A stretch of DNA of 64,000 nt from Brienomyrus brachyistius (taxonomy: Eukaryota; Chordata; Actinopteri; Osteoglossiformes; Mormyridae): positions 11,305,863 to 11,369,862 of the forward strand of contig NC_064542.1 in the NCBI RefSeq assembly GCF_023856365.1, read 5' to 3'. The translations under genes and the position numbers were made by a program. Below, in pieces: positions 1 through 12,290 of the stretch. The notes below the pieces were generated by a model, which saw nothing but the letters and a program-made list of their open reading frames with translations, made no database searches and was not told the origin of the DNA. How positions within the stretch are numbered: position 1 is the first letter of the stretch; each line of letters begins with the position of its first letter.

Positions 1-290
1 ACATGCCTGCCCGTTAATCTCGTGCTGGGACCGCCGCATTGTCATTGTTATGGAGGCTGTGAATTTGTCACTCATGCTAATGTTGGGTGGGAACAGAATG
101 GTCAGGCTGCAGTGAGGCCGCGCACGACCCTCCTCTCCTACTGAAATCTACCTACCCATAATCGGCGTGGATGGCGGCGACGGACATCAGCGCAGCCATT
201 GCCAATTAACACCTTGTCAGCATGGCAGATGTGACTATACACGCCCTAAGAAATAGCCAAGGTGTCGGAATAATTACACCTAATGACCCC
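1..290. promoter_or_regulatory. candidate upstream enhancer block of sox19
   Basis: This non-coding block has no repeat signature and is dense in motifs used by early embryonic factors. Two Sox-type cores (CATTGTC, CATTGTT) lie at 37-49 and an octamer-like ATGCTAAT at 74-81. AGGTGT at 260-265 and ACACCT at 276-281 form an inverted pair of T-box half sites, and TAAT cores lie between them. It sits about 3.5 kb upstream of the sox19 start codon. The motifs are seen; enhancer function is inferred, and conservation in other fish was not tested. Confidence 0.3.
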
Positions 291-1968
291 GAAACTGACA
301 CACAATCGAAATAACTTGGGGAGGGGGGGGGGTACTTTCCGAGTCATCTCTATATCCAGAAAAGAATAAATTATGGCACGGGTTTACATCTAATCCTACA
401 TTATAGCAGTCGGCACAAAGAAGGAGGACTTCAAAGACTAACGTGGTCGGGTCATGTTTTGAGGATCCAGAAAGGAAGCAAACACAATATGGATATCATT
501 ATGGCCGACTTACTTTATAAAACTGATTAGCGGACAGGGCAATCCAATAAGAAACGAACTTTCCCAATAGCACATCACTTAAGATATGAGAAACAGGAGA
601 AAATAAAAACTTCGTAAAAAAAAGAAAACAGGACATGTCACACTGCATGGCGGTTCTGCACAGCAAAATGAAAAAAAGAACATGTCGGAATCTCAATGAC
701 AGCAAGAGATGCCAACGATCTATGATTGGACCGAAGCTCAGAAAGGGCAAGGAAGTTAGAAGTTTTGCCTGGGATAGAATTTAACTTACATGCTTTATTG
801 GAATGAAATCCTTGTTGCAACTTGCTTTGCTTTTTACTTCAAGGGGTTAAAAACAGAGAATTGCCACAGACAAAAGGAGGATGAAAAGGATGGCGTGTTG
901 TCCGTGTGTGTGGTGAAAGTAAGAGAGAGAGAGACAGACAGACAGACGCAGTGAGTGAGCCAGTGAAGGAGACAGTTAACGAGTGAGTGGGTGGGTGAGA
1001 GAGGCGAAAATTTCGAGCTGCATGGCTGTTTTTTGTTTAAAAGGTGGAAAAAAATAGACAAGGAAAGCTGAATAGAAAGAAGAGCGAGAAAGAGAGATGG
1101 AGGGGAGGGGAGGGGGAGCCGGGAGAGATTCCAGAGCAGGTTGTCTTGGAAACAGAAACGGGAGAGTGGAGCCTCACAATCCCGGGTTTGATTGGCATCG
1201 GGGCGTAACTGTCAGTCATGCACAGAAACATACACAGACCCACACCTGCGTCTTCACGCACACTCCTGCATATTTACGCCTGCGGACCGCGATCGCGCAC
1301 GGGGCTGGACAGGCCGTGTGCTCCTGTGCTGAGATCACACCTGTAGAACTTTAAGGACTTTGGTAGCATAGCTGAGCCATTGTGACAGAGAGCGGCAGGA
1401 CAACCCTATAGCGGCAAGCCAGTCCACGACGATGCCTTGCTCAGCAATCTTTACTTTACTTTTAAAGTAATTTCAAACCTAGGAACATTCCCCTTTAGAA
1501 TTATTTCTAACAAAAAATACTTTCTGCTTCTACTTCCCTCCTGTTTATGAATTACTTTCCCCCTTTTATCTGACACCAGTATTGGTAGCTTATATACATA
1601 CTTTACCTTGTTAAAAGGCGTTTCACTCTCATATGAGTCGTAAATAATGTAAGCATGTTACATAACAATTTCGCTTAATTTCTATTTGATCATTTGATGA
1701 CTGCAAAAAATGTCACCAGAGAGAAAACTTTTATTATCGAGAGAGGATTCTTGCCCTATAATGTTTGCATTGGCAAGTGTTGGATAAGGTTACATTTTCC
1801 CTTTGGCAAACTCTTGTGTATTTACAAGGTGAACCTGAGGGTAATCCCCCCCCCTGCACAGTTTGGTTAATTATGTTGCTCATTTCTGAAACGCAATAAG
1901 AAGCAACTTCAAGTGTTTAAGCACCATTACAGATGTGAGGACAGGAATGACCAGGAATGAAACCAGAT

Positions 1969-2032
<64 letters not shown>

Positions 2033-3240
2033 TCCTGTACACGGCAACAAATACATTAACTTCGTGACTCATGCAGATTTAATTGCAACTTGCAACATGA
2101 TGTGTGCAGTTTTTGGTACTACTGGTTTGGAGTTTATTTTGTAAAAAATAAACATTTACTGGATAACATTACACAAAAGAAAGTCTTATATAAGTGCATA
2201 ATATTTTGTCTCTTGATTCTCTTATTGTGGAACGGCTGTTTTTATAATCCAGTTAGATTTTTCAATATCCTTGTTCTACATTTTAATAATATGCTCCAGA
2301 TCTCTAGAGGTCGTTTAAATTCTGTGCACGGCCTCTTTCCCATTGGGCGAAGACAGTGGGACGTATATGTGCCTGCCTGTGACGATGCTGTACCGCAGGA
2401 AGCAGCGCGGCGGTCTGCTGTCCTTGGTCGAGACTGGAGCACCAGTCTCACAATGCGAGTTCGAAGTGCCGGCCATAGAAACCGCCTGGCGTAACGACGT
2501 ATTAAGGAGGAGCAGATGATCGGCTCTCGCACCTGGGCTAATTACAGTAGCAATGGCAGCGGGGCGCAAAAATACAAGTGGGATGGGGGTATGGGGAGAA
2601 GCCCCCCCTGCTGCTTTGTAGAATATTTCATTCATAGCTTTTTAAAATCTCTGGTCTAAGAATTATGTAAAGTAACCACTTATTTGAGATGAACCTACGC
2701 AGACCCATGAACCCATCCTGTGCAGAACTGTGTGTCTGTGTCTTGTGACATGAAGTTTCACTCAAAACTTGTTCTCTGATGACTCTGCTCTGTCTCATAA
2801 CTTATTCGCAACTTTACTGTCTGTCTTGGTTATTTAGGCAGGGTGAGTCGGAATAACTATTAAATGAGGAATTTCAAGGTACAAGTTTATTTAAAGCAAA
2901 CTTCAGAACCTAACGAAAATGTACCATGGTTATCATAAGCGACCAAACGAGACCTGTAGCCCACACAGAAATAAGTGCTCTTCAATCCAAGCAGGAGAGG
3001 CTCGGTTTGTGTCTTAAGCAGCAAAAAAAAAAAAAAAAATGGCAACTCTTCTAACACGAGTTCTGCGGTTATTGAAACGTATTTGAAGTGTTCCTGTTTA
3101 TTTCTCGAGTACATCAATACGCTTTGCAATGCAATGGCGGGTTTATATTTACGTTTAAAATACTTGTTGAGCATAAAAGAAGGGGGGATGGATTCCAAAG
3201 GAGTATGTGGTGTAGGGGATTGTTAGTTTGCTTTTTTTAC
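291..3240. other. intergenic DNA upstream of sox19, no gene seen
   Basis: I see no convincing gene here. The short open frames are low-complexity (AG-rich at 900-1100) or run through the AC repeat at 1972-2029. A moderately CpG-rich patch lies near 2330-2490. A poly-A run is at about 3022-3039. No known protein is recognisable in either direction. Confidence 0.5.
1972..2029. repeat. (AC)n microsatellite
   Basis: An uninterrupted AC dinucleotide array of about 29 units. The open reading frame through it (poly-His/Thr) is an artefact of the repeat. Confidence 0.97.
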
Positions 3241-3790
3241 ACGTATATCCCTTTCCAGGGCGCTCGTCGCTTTCTGAATTCACCGCGCCCCTTTCTTCAG
3301 TGATGCAAATGAAGGGGCTCGAAGGAGCGGATTGGTTAAGCGCAGCACACTATCATCACTAAAAACCCACATGAGAGCGAAAGGAAGAACTTTTTTTGTC
3401 ATCTTGCAGTTATCTTTACTTAATGTGAATCAATCCCATGCGAGCGGTTGACTGAACTAAGTACGAGGGGGGAATGAGTTTCATCCGAATGAGCGTCTTT
3501 TTCAAAAAAACTTAAAGCAAACACTTAAGTTAGACTGTTGCCGCAAAGTTATATCACTTTTACGGAGACGTGATGACTGGTTGAAAACAGGTGAGATTTT
3601 GTGCCAGCGTATGGTTGTGATTGTGCTGTTGGAAGTAATTTTTGTCTGATAGTTTATTTGCGGAACTTTTTTTGTAATTTCAAATCGAGAAGCGGGTGGC
3701 AGAAGCAACTACCTGCGGCTCTTCACTAGGTTTGCGATTTACAGCGTGTTTTAAAGCTCCTAGTCAGAACTGATAGATCAGCCTATAACT
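3241..3790 (+). promoter_or_regulatory. sox19 proximal upstream region and 5' UTR, with octamer motif
   Basis: The 550 bases before the sox19 start contain a perfect octamer, ATGCAAAT, at 3303-3310. An inverted CCAAT box (ATTGG) follows about 20-30 bases downstream. There is no clear TATA box, so the transcription start cannot be fixed. Octamer sites are bound by POU factors, which are known partners of SoxB1 proteins. A role in sox19 control is inferred from position. Confidence 0.45.
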
Positions 3791-6700
3791 ATGTATAGCA
3801 TGATGGAACATGAACTGAAACCCTCGGCCCCACCACCCTCGCACCAACCCGGTCAAGGGATGTCTCCAGTAAACGGAGGGGTGGGTGGCAATCACCCAGC
3901 AGCCAAATCAGTTTGCCCTCCCGGTAGCGACCCTATGGACAAAGTGAAGCGGCCTATGAATGCCTTCATGGTATGGTCACGGGGTCAGAGGCGGAAGATG
4001 GCTCAGGAGAACCCCAAAATGCACAATTCAGAGATTAGCAAGCGTCTTGGCGCAGAATGGAAGCTGCTGACGGACGCGGAGAAGAGGCCCTTCATAGACG
4101 AGGCGAAGCGCCTCCGAGCGGTGCACATGAAGGAGTATCCAGACTACAAGTACAAACCCCGGCGCAAGAGCAAGCCGCTCTTGAAGAAGGACAACCCTGT
4201 CAACAAGTACCCGCTATCTGCCGGCAACCTGTTGGCTGCGGCCGCCGCACAAGGACCTGGTGGGAGCCCCAGAATGGAGAGCTATGGCTGGGGACCCACT
4301 GGGGGGTATGCGACCATGCAGAGTGAACCACTCGGATACCCCCAGCAGCTTCATCGCTACGACTTGTCGGCCTTACAGTACCCCCCGTCAATGGCCCCTG
4401 CACAGACATACATGAACAGCGCCAACTCATACAGGTGTGTATCACTGGATTCTTTTACTCCATTTTCTTAAAGATTTAACCTTTAATGTAGCTACGTTTC
4501 ACCAACTTTTTTTTTTTTTTTAACCCCACTACAGGGATAAGATTAAATCTGGATATTAAATACCCGATAACCTCCTATATAGTACTATTTATTGGTATCG
4601 CGTAATTACTGCCAAAAACATTGTACATTACACGTATTTATGAAATACAATGAATAAAATGTGTCAAGTCAGAAATCTTAAAATTCCTACACTAAACACA
4701 AATAAGTCGAAATACTCGAATTCGTGTTTGCCACGTATCCTGTAGTGTCTTTTTATAAACATTAAAGCATTCCCTGCTTTATATCCACTGAATAACAAGT
4801 AATGCCAAATAAATAAAACGGTCGAATTAATGTTTACATTTTTAAATTGAATTCATTTAAATTCATTATATGGGGAAATATCCACGATTTACCATCTAAA
4901 TTCGTTAATTTACGGGAATATGTGTAATACATTTTTTGCTGGGCAAGATTTCTGTTCCCAGTGGTCTTTGATGAAAATATTTTAGCAGAATATTATGCCC
5001 TTATTTGTGCATGTTGTGATAAGTAAATTAACCGTATTTTATGCTATGTAGCTTATAATGCAACGAAGTTCTGTCTGCGTTTGCTCTCAGGCCTGCGTAT
5101 TTCAGCATTTCAGCCATCCAGCTGCGTTTTCCCTCTTTCAAGGAATAATTTGGTCCGATGCAGCGTTAACTCCTTGTACAGACTATAACAATTGAGCAGA
5201 AGTGACCTGGATGTTGTTGGAATAATAATGTATTAACCAAAGTCCTGTGACTAACGTAGAAGTCGCCTGTATATTTCTGTCCGTAAATGCACTGCTAACG
5301 GCTTAGCTGTACGATCCCCTTAGAGTTTAAACTGTGTGAGTGATATAAACAATGCATGACGTCCCACAAATACATTCTAACAGATTAATCCAGAACGTTC
5401 AGCATCTGCTGTTTTTTTAATACTTAAAAACAAAGTTGGCGGGGTGCTGTAAATGGGCTAAAGATGGTGGCCTAGGTCATCTTGTGTTTTGGGGCCCATT
5501 AGTGTTGCTTTCCGAAAAGAAGGCGGTGGTGGAGAGTGTGGCTGTGTGGTAGGTTCAGCCCCCCCCCCCCCCCCCATCAGCGTCCAGGGGACACCCTCGC
5601 TAGAGACCTTTGCTTTTGAGGACCATATTTGTGGTTCCAGAAAACATGTTTAGTCCTGTGCGGCGGATGAATTTGAAGTGTATCTCGAGTATCTTGTGCT
5701 TGAGTTTGTGTGTGTGTGTGTGTGTGTGTGGGGGGTGTCAGAGTTGATTAGTCATATATTTACCCTGCATGAATGACCTTACTCCCACCCCCCCATTCTT
5801 AGCATGTGCAGTGTGCATCTCCCCAGCGTTCACTGTCCATACACACTGATCTGTCCCAGCAGAAGATAAATATCTGCCCTCCCTGCTTCCCCCTCTCGGC
5901 TCTCTCTGCACCTCGACATCGGCCGTCGTAAAAGCTGCCCGTACACTTGTTGCTATACATCACCCTCCTTCATGTCATGTTATCTAGCACATATCCTAGG
6001 TTGAAAGGAAATGTTCTGTCCCGAGAACCACATGTTCCTCTTAACGTGCACGAACAATATTGTCACCGATCGGTGATTAATTGACGATAGCAATATCGTG
6101 CGATTGCGCACATGGGTCGTCTGAACTGGGTCAGTTTTTGTGTAGTTTCCTTCCGAGCCCAGTGGCTATGTAGACCTCGGAGGTAATCCTAAGTATAAAG
6201 CCTATTAGCCATTAAAACTTCTTAATTTTTTGTTTGTGGGGTCCAGTGTGTTGTCTGGCATGTGGCTGTAGTTTCAGCTTAATTGTATAACAGTGGCTGT
6301 CATTTAAAAAAAATAGCCAGTTTCCCTGTATAAGTGGTGCGCAGTTAAAGACGGAGGCTGACATCTTAGTTGTCGACTGTGCTGATTCCCCACTTTATAG
6401 CTGGTTTACTATTAACTGGTCGTTTCCGTCTTCAGCCTTCGCCTTGCACACATGCATATATAAGTATATCAGACCCCACTTTACAATAAGGCTACCCATA
6501 TAAAGAGCTTATGAATGGCTTATAATCTGGTTATTCATTAGGTTGTAACACTTTACTTAAATTAAAACTTGATTAAAATCGTCTATTTTCTTTTTATTAG
6601 TTATCACCTTTTGCAAGTAGCAAAAGGGAGCCTTATTGTGAAGTTTCACCGTACGTTATAGCTTGTGTGTGTGTATGCATTAATATATATTAGACTATAT

Positions 6701-7298
6701 CGTCATATGTTCTATACCTGGGAATATGTGGTACAATATCTGCATTTCTCTCTGGAAGTTACCATTTAATACAGCCTAATAATGTATGATTAGATACTGG
6801 GTCACATGGTTCTGTAGATATCTGCTTTAGTGCATAAATGTTTTGTGATTCCATTGCTTCTGGTTGTGCGTTTCTCTTCAGTGTTTATATATATGTATGT
6901 GTGTGTGTGCGTGTGTGTATGCATACAGTGTGTGTGTGGGGATATATATTTATCTTGTAGCTTTGATGTTGTGCAAGTTGTTACTCGACTCTCCAATTTG
7001 CCAGGAGAACTTGTTCGTTAATGTGAGCCTTTCCTTGCATTACAGCCCCATGTCCTACAGCAGTGGCACCCAGCAGCCCAGCCCGGTCATGTCCATGGTG
7101 AAGCCGGAGGCCGTGTCGGTGTCACACTCCCCCACTGGAGCACCCAGTCACCACCGCGGGGCCCTGCAAGGGGACCTCCGCGACATGATCAGCATGTATA
7201 TTCCGGGGGGCGACGCGGGGGACTCTGCTGCGCAGAGGGGGTACTCCAGCGTACAGCAGCACTACCTCGGAGGCACGGTGCCACTCACCCACATCTGA
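3791..7298 (+). CDS. sox19: SoxB1 transcription factor Sox19 (SOX15 counterpart)
   Basis: The product is a nuclear HMG-box activator of the SoxB1 group, which acts in early embryo and neural progenitors. Exon 1 is 3791-4434 and exon 2 is 7046-7298, joined by a GT-AG intron after two bases of a Ser codon; the protein has about 298 residues. The HMG box spans about residues 51-121 and starts with [13 protein letters not shown] SoxB1-type basic stretch (KPRRKSK) follows. The C-terminus ends VPLTHI after a Ser/Pro/Tyr-rich activation region. The start [10 protein letters not shown] matches the SoxB1 pattern, which fixes the start codon. Vertebrate sox1, sox2 and sox3 lack introns; the intron after the HMG box fits sox19/SOX15. 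It is convergent with mpdu1, as in human SOX15-MPDU1. Whether this is the a or b paralogue cannot be told. Confidence 0.93.
4508..7045 (+). other. sox19 intron and its repeats
   Basis: The single 2.6 kb intron (4435-7045) contains a poly-T run near 4508, a poly-C run at about 5557-5575, and GT tracts near 5709-5730 and 6896-6930. A palindromic MITE-like element lies at about 6470-6655. The rest is AT-rich DNA without a recognisable gene. Short open frames near 6864-7021 are GT-repeat artefacts that run into exon 2. Confidence 0.6.
6470..6655. mobile_element. MITE-like palindromic element in the sox19 intron
   Basis: The left end (CACTTTACAATAAGGCT) pairs with the reverse complement of the right end (AGCCTTATTGTGAAGTTTC). 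This gives terminal inverted repeats about 185 bases apart with no coding capacity. That is the form of a non-autonomous DNA transposon. The family was not identified. Confidence 0.55.
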
Positions 7299-9045
7299 CA
7301 CACCTCGGCACTGGGGACTGACCCTGGCTATGCGCACACTGCGCCACAGTGTTGGCTGCACCTTGAGTTCCTGCTGCCTGTGTTTTGGGGGCCCTTTTGT
7401 CCATTTCATTTTTTTATTGAGTATGTAGATTTAAAGGGGCAGCCGTTTCCTGTCCTTGAGTGCATTTTTGCTGTTCTTTTAGTAGGCTACTGATAATTTC
7501 CTCTTGTTTAATTTTATGGATTTTTATTGCCCCCCCCCCCCCCACACACACACACACACATACACACACTTTGAAGGTGTACATAGCTTTCTGTGTCGAG
7601 ATATATTTTTTATTAATTTCCGTACTAAAATTGTGACTAAAATGATTGCCTTGGTGCCATGCTACTGGTGAGGACGCCGAACCGGCAGGATACGGCTCCA
7701 CATTGTTTGGTGCACCGAGTCGCCACTGGTCTTCCAACAGTAAACTGCTGTCCTTACTGCGACCCCATCCTGAGGCAGGAGAAGCACCCGTCAGCTGTGC
7801 AGGATGACTTCTCATGGAGTGGTGAAGGCCAGCCAATCGGGATCCTTCCTTACACTGACATAGCGATCATGTGATTTGGCTGGATCTGATTAAGAGCGGA
7901 GAGACTAAGGGAGACTGCATGGTCCACTGGGAAGTCTGAACTGAGATTGTACAGAATATTATTTGTGTCTTGACTGTAGTGAGAACAAAGAGTACGGTGA
8001 AATTTTTAATTGGGCCTTTTGGCCTGTGCTGTTTTATCAATTTGGGGAGGGGGGGAGAGACACCAGTTCCGAAAGATTCCATTAGGAATTTTCTACTGGA
8101 CAACCTTTATTGTAGATTTCACTGGATCCAGCTGAGATATACATAAAGGTATTAGACCACAATATTGTTTGCTGTTACCACAGGAAGAGACAATAACAAG
8201 TATTTTAATATACAGTGAACTTTTGCATCATGCTGTCTTGCTGCTGCAGTCGGGAGTTTTATTAAGTTTTGCATATTGGCATTTTTTTAAGGTACAAACA
8301 GCCAGTTAATGTCGGTTGCTTTGGTAAAGTCCACTAATAGCTTTTGACTGGAAAATGCACTATGTTTCCTAAAGTTGCGGGCTCTACCAAGACAACGACA
8401 TTTAGTTAGATGGAGATACCGTGTCACAACTATTTTTATTTTATTTTTATTTTTAAAAAAAACCCTTTCCTTAACTAGTTCAGAGGTGCTGCTAATGATT
8501 TTGAAGTAGTTGAGGAGTATCAGAAATTTAGTGGAGATTGGAATGGTACCTGTATTCTTTCATGGATTGAGTGGATTTTTAAGATTTAATGGCCTGCTAA
8601 TCTGCTAATTGATTAACTCAATGCCCTAAATTCCAGGGGCGCTGCACTCCACTCCAACATAAACACTTGCTTGCCTTTTCCTTTCCGCTACTTATTTAAA
8701 AAAATAAAAAAGATCAAAAGGGGGTTTAAGTACTATAATTTATATTAAAATAATGAAACAGGTGAATGTTTACATTGCAATCCAAGTGTGCAACTGCATA
8801 TATTTTTTTGTATTGTAAACTTTTTTTAAAAAAAAAAACGTTTCCCGATTTAGTTTGTTAATAATCCTGTGCTTGTAAATAGTTTGTGAGACTGATGTCT
8901 TGCAGTTCTGAAGTGTATAGCTTGTTTTTCCCTTTTCTCTTTTATGCCCTTATACTAAGGGCGATTTTGTTTTAAAGAAACCATTTAAAGACTGTGACAA
9001 TTGATGACAAAAAGGTAATAATAAAAATGTAAAATATTTCTAACC
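7299..9045 (+). other. sox19 3' UTR with polyadenylation signal
   Basis: The long 3' UTR contains a C-run followed by an AC repeat at about 7531-7570 and several A/T-rich runs. AATAAA at 9020-9025 is the best polyadenylation signal; earlier stretches lack a clear one. Open frames here (for example the 140-codon reverse one at 7414-7836) show no protein resemblance. The UTR length of about 1.7 kb is inferred from the signal. Confidence 0.6.
9020..9025 (+). terminator. sox19 poly(A) signal
   Basis: Canonical AATAAA about 1.7 kb after the sox19 stop codon, in the sense orientation, within AT-rich DNA. Confidence 0.55.
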
Positions 9046-9849
9046 GTGTCTGCATTTCTTTGTGTAGTTTGGAAGTCTGTGAATGGAAGTTCCCAATAGC
9101 AAACTGTTGATACACTTAGTTATAATTATGCGACAATTACTTATTTTATCCTCTATGAGGTTGAATTTTCAAAAATCCCCCCTATGACTTTGAATCGTAA
9201 TTAACGAATCTGGAACCGGGAATAAAAAGTTGTGAAGAATCGTTCCGAGAAGTGGCCATTGTCCAAGACAGTTGAACAGAATTTAAACAAACGTGTACAT
9301 GACGAAATGTATTTATAGCCTAAAATAAAAAATAATGAAAATGTGTTATGAACAACGCATTTGGCATTTAACATAAGTTTCGGTTTATTTAATTCTGTCC
9401 AGTAATACTTAGCACATTTGCATTTATTTACGCTTAGTTGGATATAAGCAGCTTATTTGGGTAGCTTCTCCGTGAATTAGTATTTAGCCTATAGTTCTAA
9501 CAAGAGGTGGATATGCAAGCTGGCCTGACGCTTCATTTAAAAGTTGTTGCGGCACCTGGGTGGTTCTAGCTGTCTGTCCCATTCACAAACCAGATGTTCA
9601 AGCAAAAAAAAATTAACCAACTCGTTTTCAGAGCGACGGTGAAAACCAGTTGGTCTGTGTTTCGGGTTCAACTAACGCCTGCTGAAGCAATGACTGTCAG
9701 GCATCCTAAAAAGTTCACAAAAATGTTGGGAGAGAACAGGGGTGTCCGGGCGGGGGAGAATGGTTTAGGGGGCAATCATTACTTTCTTCTCTCCCTCTCT
9801 TTTAAATTCACTTTTTCTATCCCCCACCGCCCCCATGCTACCCCCTCCC

Positions 9850-10320
9850 TCCTTCTCAGAGAAAGCGGGTGGCTGGGCCAGCCGTAATTGGCCGTTTCGG
9901 AGCCTCATTGTCCGCCGCTTTTGAGCTCGCAGGTGCATATAGTAAAGCCGCCGAGTGCTCAGCGCCTCCCCCGTCGCGCTTTGTTCCCTTTCTCTTGGTA
10001 TCCCGCCGGGCAGAAAATTAGCGTTGGATTCGGGGGGCTTCGCCTCCCTTCTTTCTCCAGTCCTGGCTTAACCCTTTCACTGCTCCGCGCCTTTCTCATG
10101 GAAATTGGGGAGCCAGCACCGGCTAATCGGAGGCCAAGGGGAGGGGATGGGAGCAGGGGAGAGGATGGGAGTCCTGAGGGGATTGGGGGGTTATAAACAC
10201 ACACTCCCATCCGCGCGTCCAGCACCATCCCCCTTGACGACATAAAGTCCGTTTCCCCTGGGAACCCCCGCTGTAATGCGGGCAATGAATACGTTTCTAT
10301 AACTCCCGTGTAGCCCCACT
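9850..10320. promoter_or_regulatory. GC-rich candidate regulatory block downstream of sox19
   Basis: The block contrasts with its AT-rich surroundings. It carries TAATTGG and CCTCATTGTCC (homeobox-like and Sox-like cores) near 9885-9915, plus several G-rich runs around 10135-10190. No coding pattern is seen: the open frames on both strands are Pro/Gly/Arg-rich, as expected from base composition. It may be a distal control element or an unannotated transcript start. Confidence 0.3.
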
Positions 10321-11739
10321 TCCAGCCGATTTCTGTTCAAGTCAGCGCAACGCAGCGCCTGTCCGATAAATGGCTACCTAAGTAGCTGTTTAATAATCTG
10401 TGACATAAAAGATCTAACATCGACGTTGATATTCATATTGGGTATTCTGTTTCTCAGTAGCAGCTTGCATCAAGGGATGGTATGGTGTTTCTTATAGGGA
10501 AATGCAGTGTTTTGGGCAGCTGCAACAGAACATACGATCTAGCGCCCAAAGACAGGCCTACAATTAGGCTATAAAATCCTATATTGACGTCAGTGGATTC
10601 CTCGTACAGTACATATTAGCAGTATCTTCTGGAAGCCAAACTTGACAGCAAAGAATAGGACGCCAATTTTGCATACACTATAATGATCCCCACAAAATTA
10701 AAACCTTAAGAAAGAAATATCATATTTAGCAACGATATTCCCATAGTGTCCTCCAGTTCGAGTGGTATTTATATTTTTACTAGCTGGAGTACATAGAACC
10801 TCATAGCAACGCGGGGAGGCTTTGACAAGTGGTTACTATGGTTTCCGTAAGCTGGGGTAAACAAGGGCGCACGGTCGTGACTTGGCTGCGTGGGATAGAG
10901 AGGTTTGCCCTCCTTTTAAAAAGACCGACAGTAGATTGGGGTAACATAAGCACCGTAGAAACACTTTTTAAAAGATTTGCTTCACATGCAAGTATTGATT
11001 TTAAATCGACTTTTGTGGATTCGGCACAAACAGCAGTTTATTGGAATCCGTTCAATCCTAAATGCGGAATGTTTTATTATTAATAGTTTTAAAGAACAAA
11101 AGAGAAATAACACACTGGTATTTCCTGTTGCGTATGTAAAATCCACATTGCTAACCCGCAACACCGGTTGCTATGGTGACACGTGCGTGACACGGGCCTA
11201 CCTGAATACCTGACGAACCACTCCCAGTACTGTAAAAGAGCCAGATCCGCAACAACCTATTGCGTACAGTACATAGGCTAAAAATGATCCCATTGCATCA
11301 TACGAGGTGCACAAACGTTACTATAGATCATTTCAGACAAATATCAGTTTGCTTAGCTAACTTTGAGGCGAAAGTTGTACAATATTTCGAAAAGCACGCA
11401 GATTTCTGCAAATATTGGTATTAATAATATCGGAACAAAGTTGTTCTTTATTTAACTGTACTATGAGAAATATAATCGTTTTAACTTTACAATTATTTAA
11501 CGAGAAAGCTAAAAAATGCCATATTTAAGCAATTAATTGGATAGGTGGGCCAGAAAATAGTCAGCTGTGTCACTTTAAAGGTAATATATGTTTCAGACGC
11601 ACGGATATGTAAAGCTTCCTTTGATTAGCTATATAAAACTCATATCTTCTTCCTCCAATATTTTCTGACACAGATCAAAGGCAGTTACAATCATAGTAGT
11701 ACTCCCTGGCATGCGTGCCTATGCGGTGGACGCTTTGCT

Positions 11740-11930
11740 CAGAGGTGGTCGGGCGAGTGGGTGGCTGTTTTTAGCGGAACGCCGCCACGGTCGACGGCAA
11801 TGTCACTGAACGCTGGATTCGCCGCGCATTTCACACGCAGCCCGGCGGCAGCTGCGCGCGCCGTGTCACGCAAGAACTGGGCAGTGCGCCGTTCCGCGCG
11901 ACAGGGCGCGCGGGCAGATGTCTCTGATAA
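11740..11930. other. CpG-dense island, unassigned
   Basis: About 190 bases carry very many CpG dinucleotides (runs such as GCGCGCGCCG and GGGCGCGCGGG) inside AT-rich DNA. No known exon is recognisable. The open frames on the two strands, 11761-11958 (+) and 11948-11739 (-), look compositional. It could be the promoter of a non-coding transcript or a small unmethylated regulatory island. Confidence 0.35.
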
Positions 11931-12213
11931 GCGCAGAATGTCTGACATTTACAAATAATATTTGCGTGCTTTTAGCTACCTTGTCAGAATTGTTAGGTTT
12001 GGAACTAGCTACTATTTTTTTAAGTGAAAGGTTAGGGAAGGAGGTTTGTTTGGATTTGTTAAAACCCAGCACGTAAACAAGTTGGGGTTTGTCATTATAA
12101 TAACCACTGTAGGTGGAATACATGTTCGTGAGAGACGTACCTCGTCTGAAAATCAGGCAGATTCTTTTAATTGAATCTTAGATTTTTATTTTAAAAGTTC
12201 AATATATATACAG

Positions 12214-12219
<6 letters not shown>

Positions 12220-12288
<69 letters not shown>
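12220..12288. repeat. (AT)n microsatellite
   Basis: An uninterrupted alternating AT run of nearly 70 bases. Confidence 0.95.

Positions 12289-12290
<2 letters not shown>

Noticed and set aside
2090..2494. 134-codon forward open frame
   Set aside because: No family resemblance, starts just after a microsatellite, overlaps reverse frames of similar length, and lacks splice or promoter context.
4435..4471. sox19 exon 1 reading on into the intron
   Set aside because: The frame continues 12 codons to a stop, but the good donor at 4435 and the exon 2 match to SoxB1 C-termini (VPLTHI) show that splicing is the normal route.
7414..7836. 140-codon reverse open frame in the sox19 3' UTR
   Set aside because: It runs through a C-run and an AC repeat and has no recognisable domain; it is on the antisense strand of a UTR.
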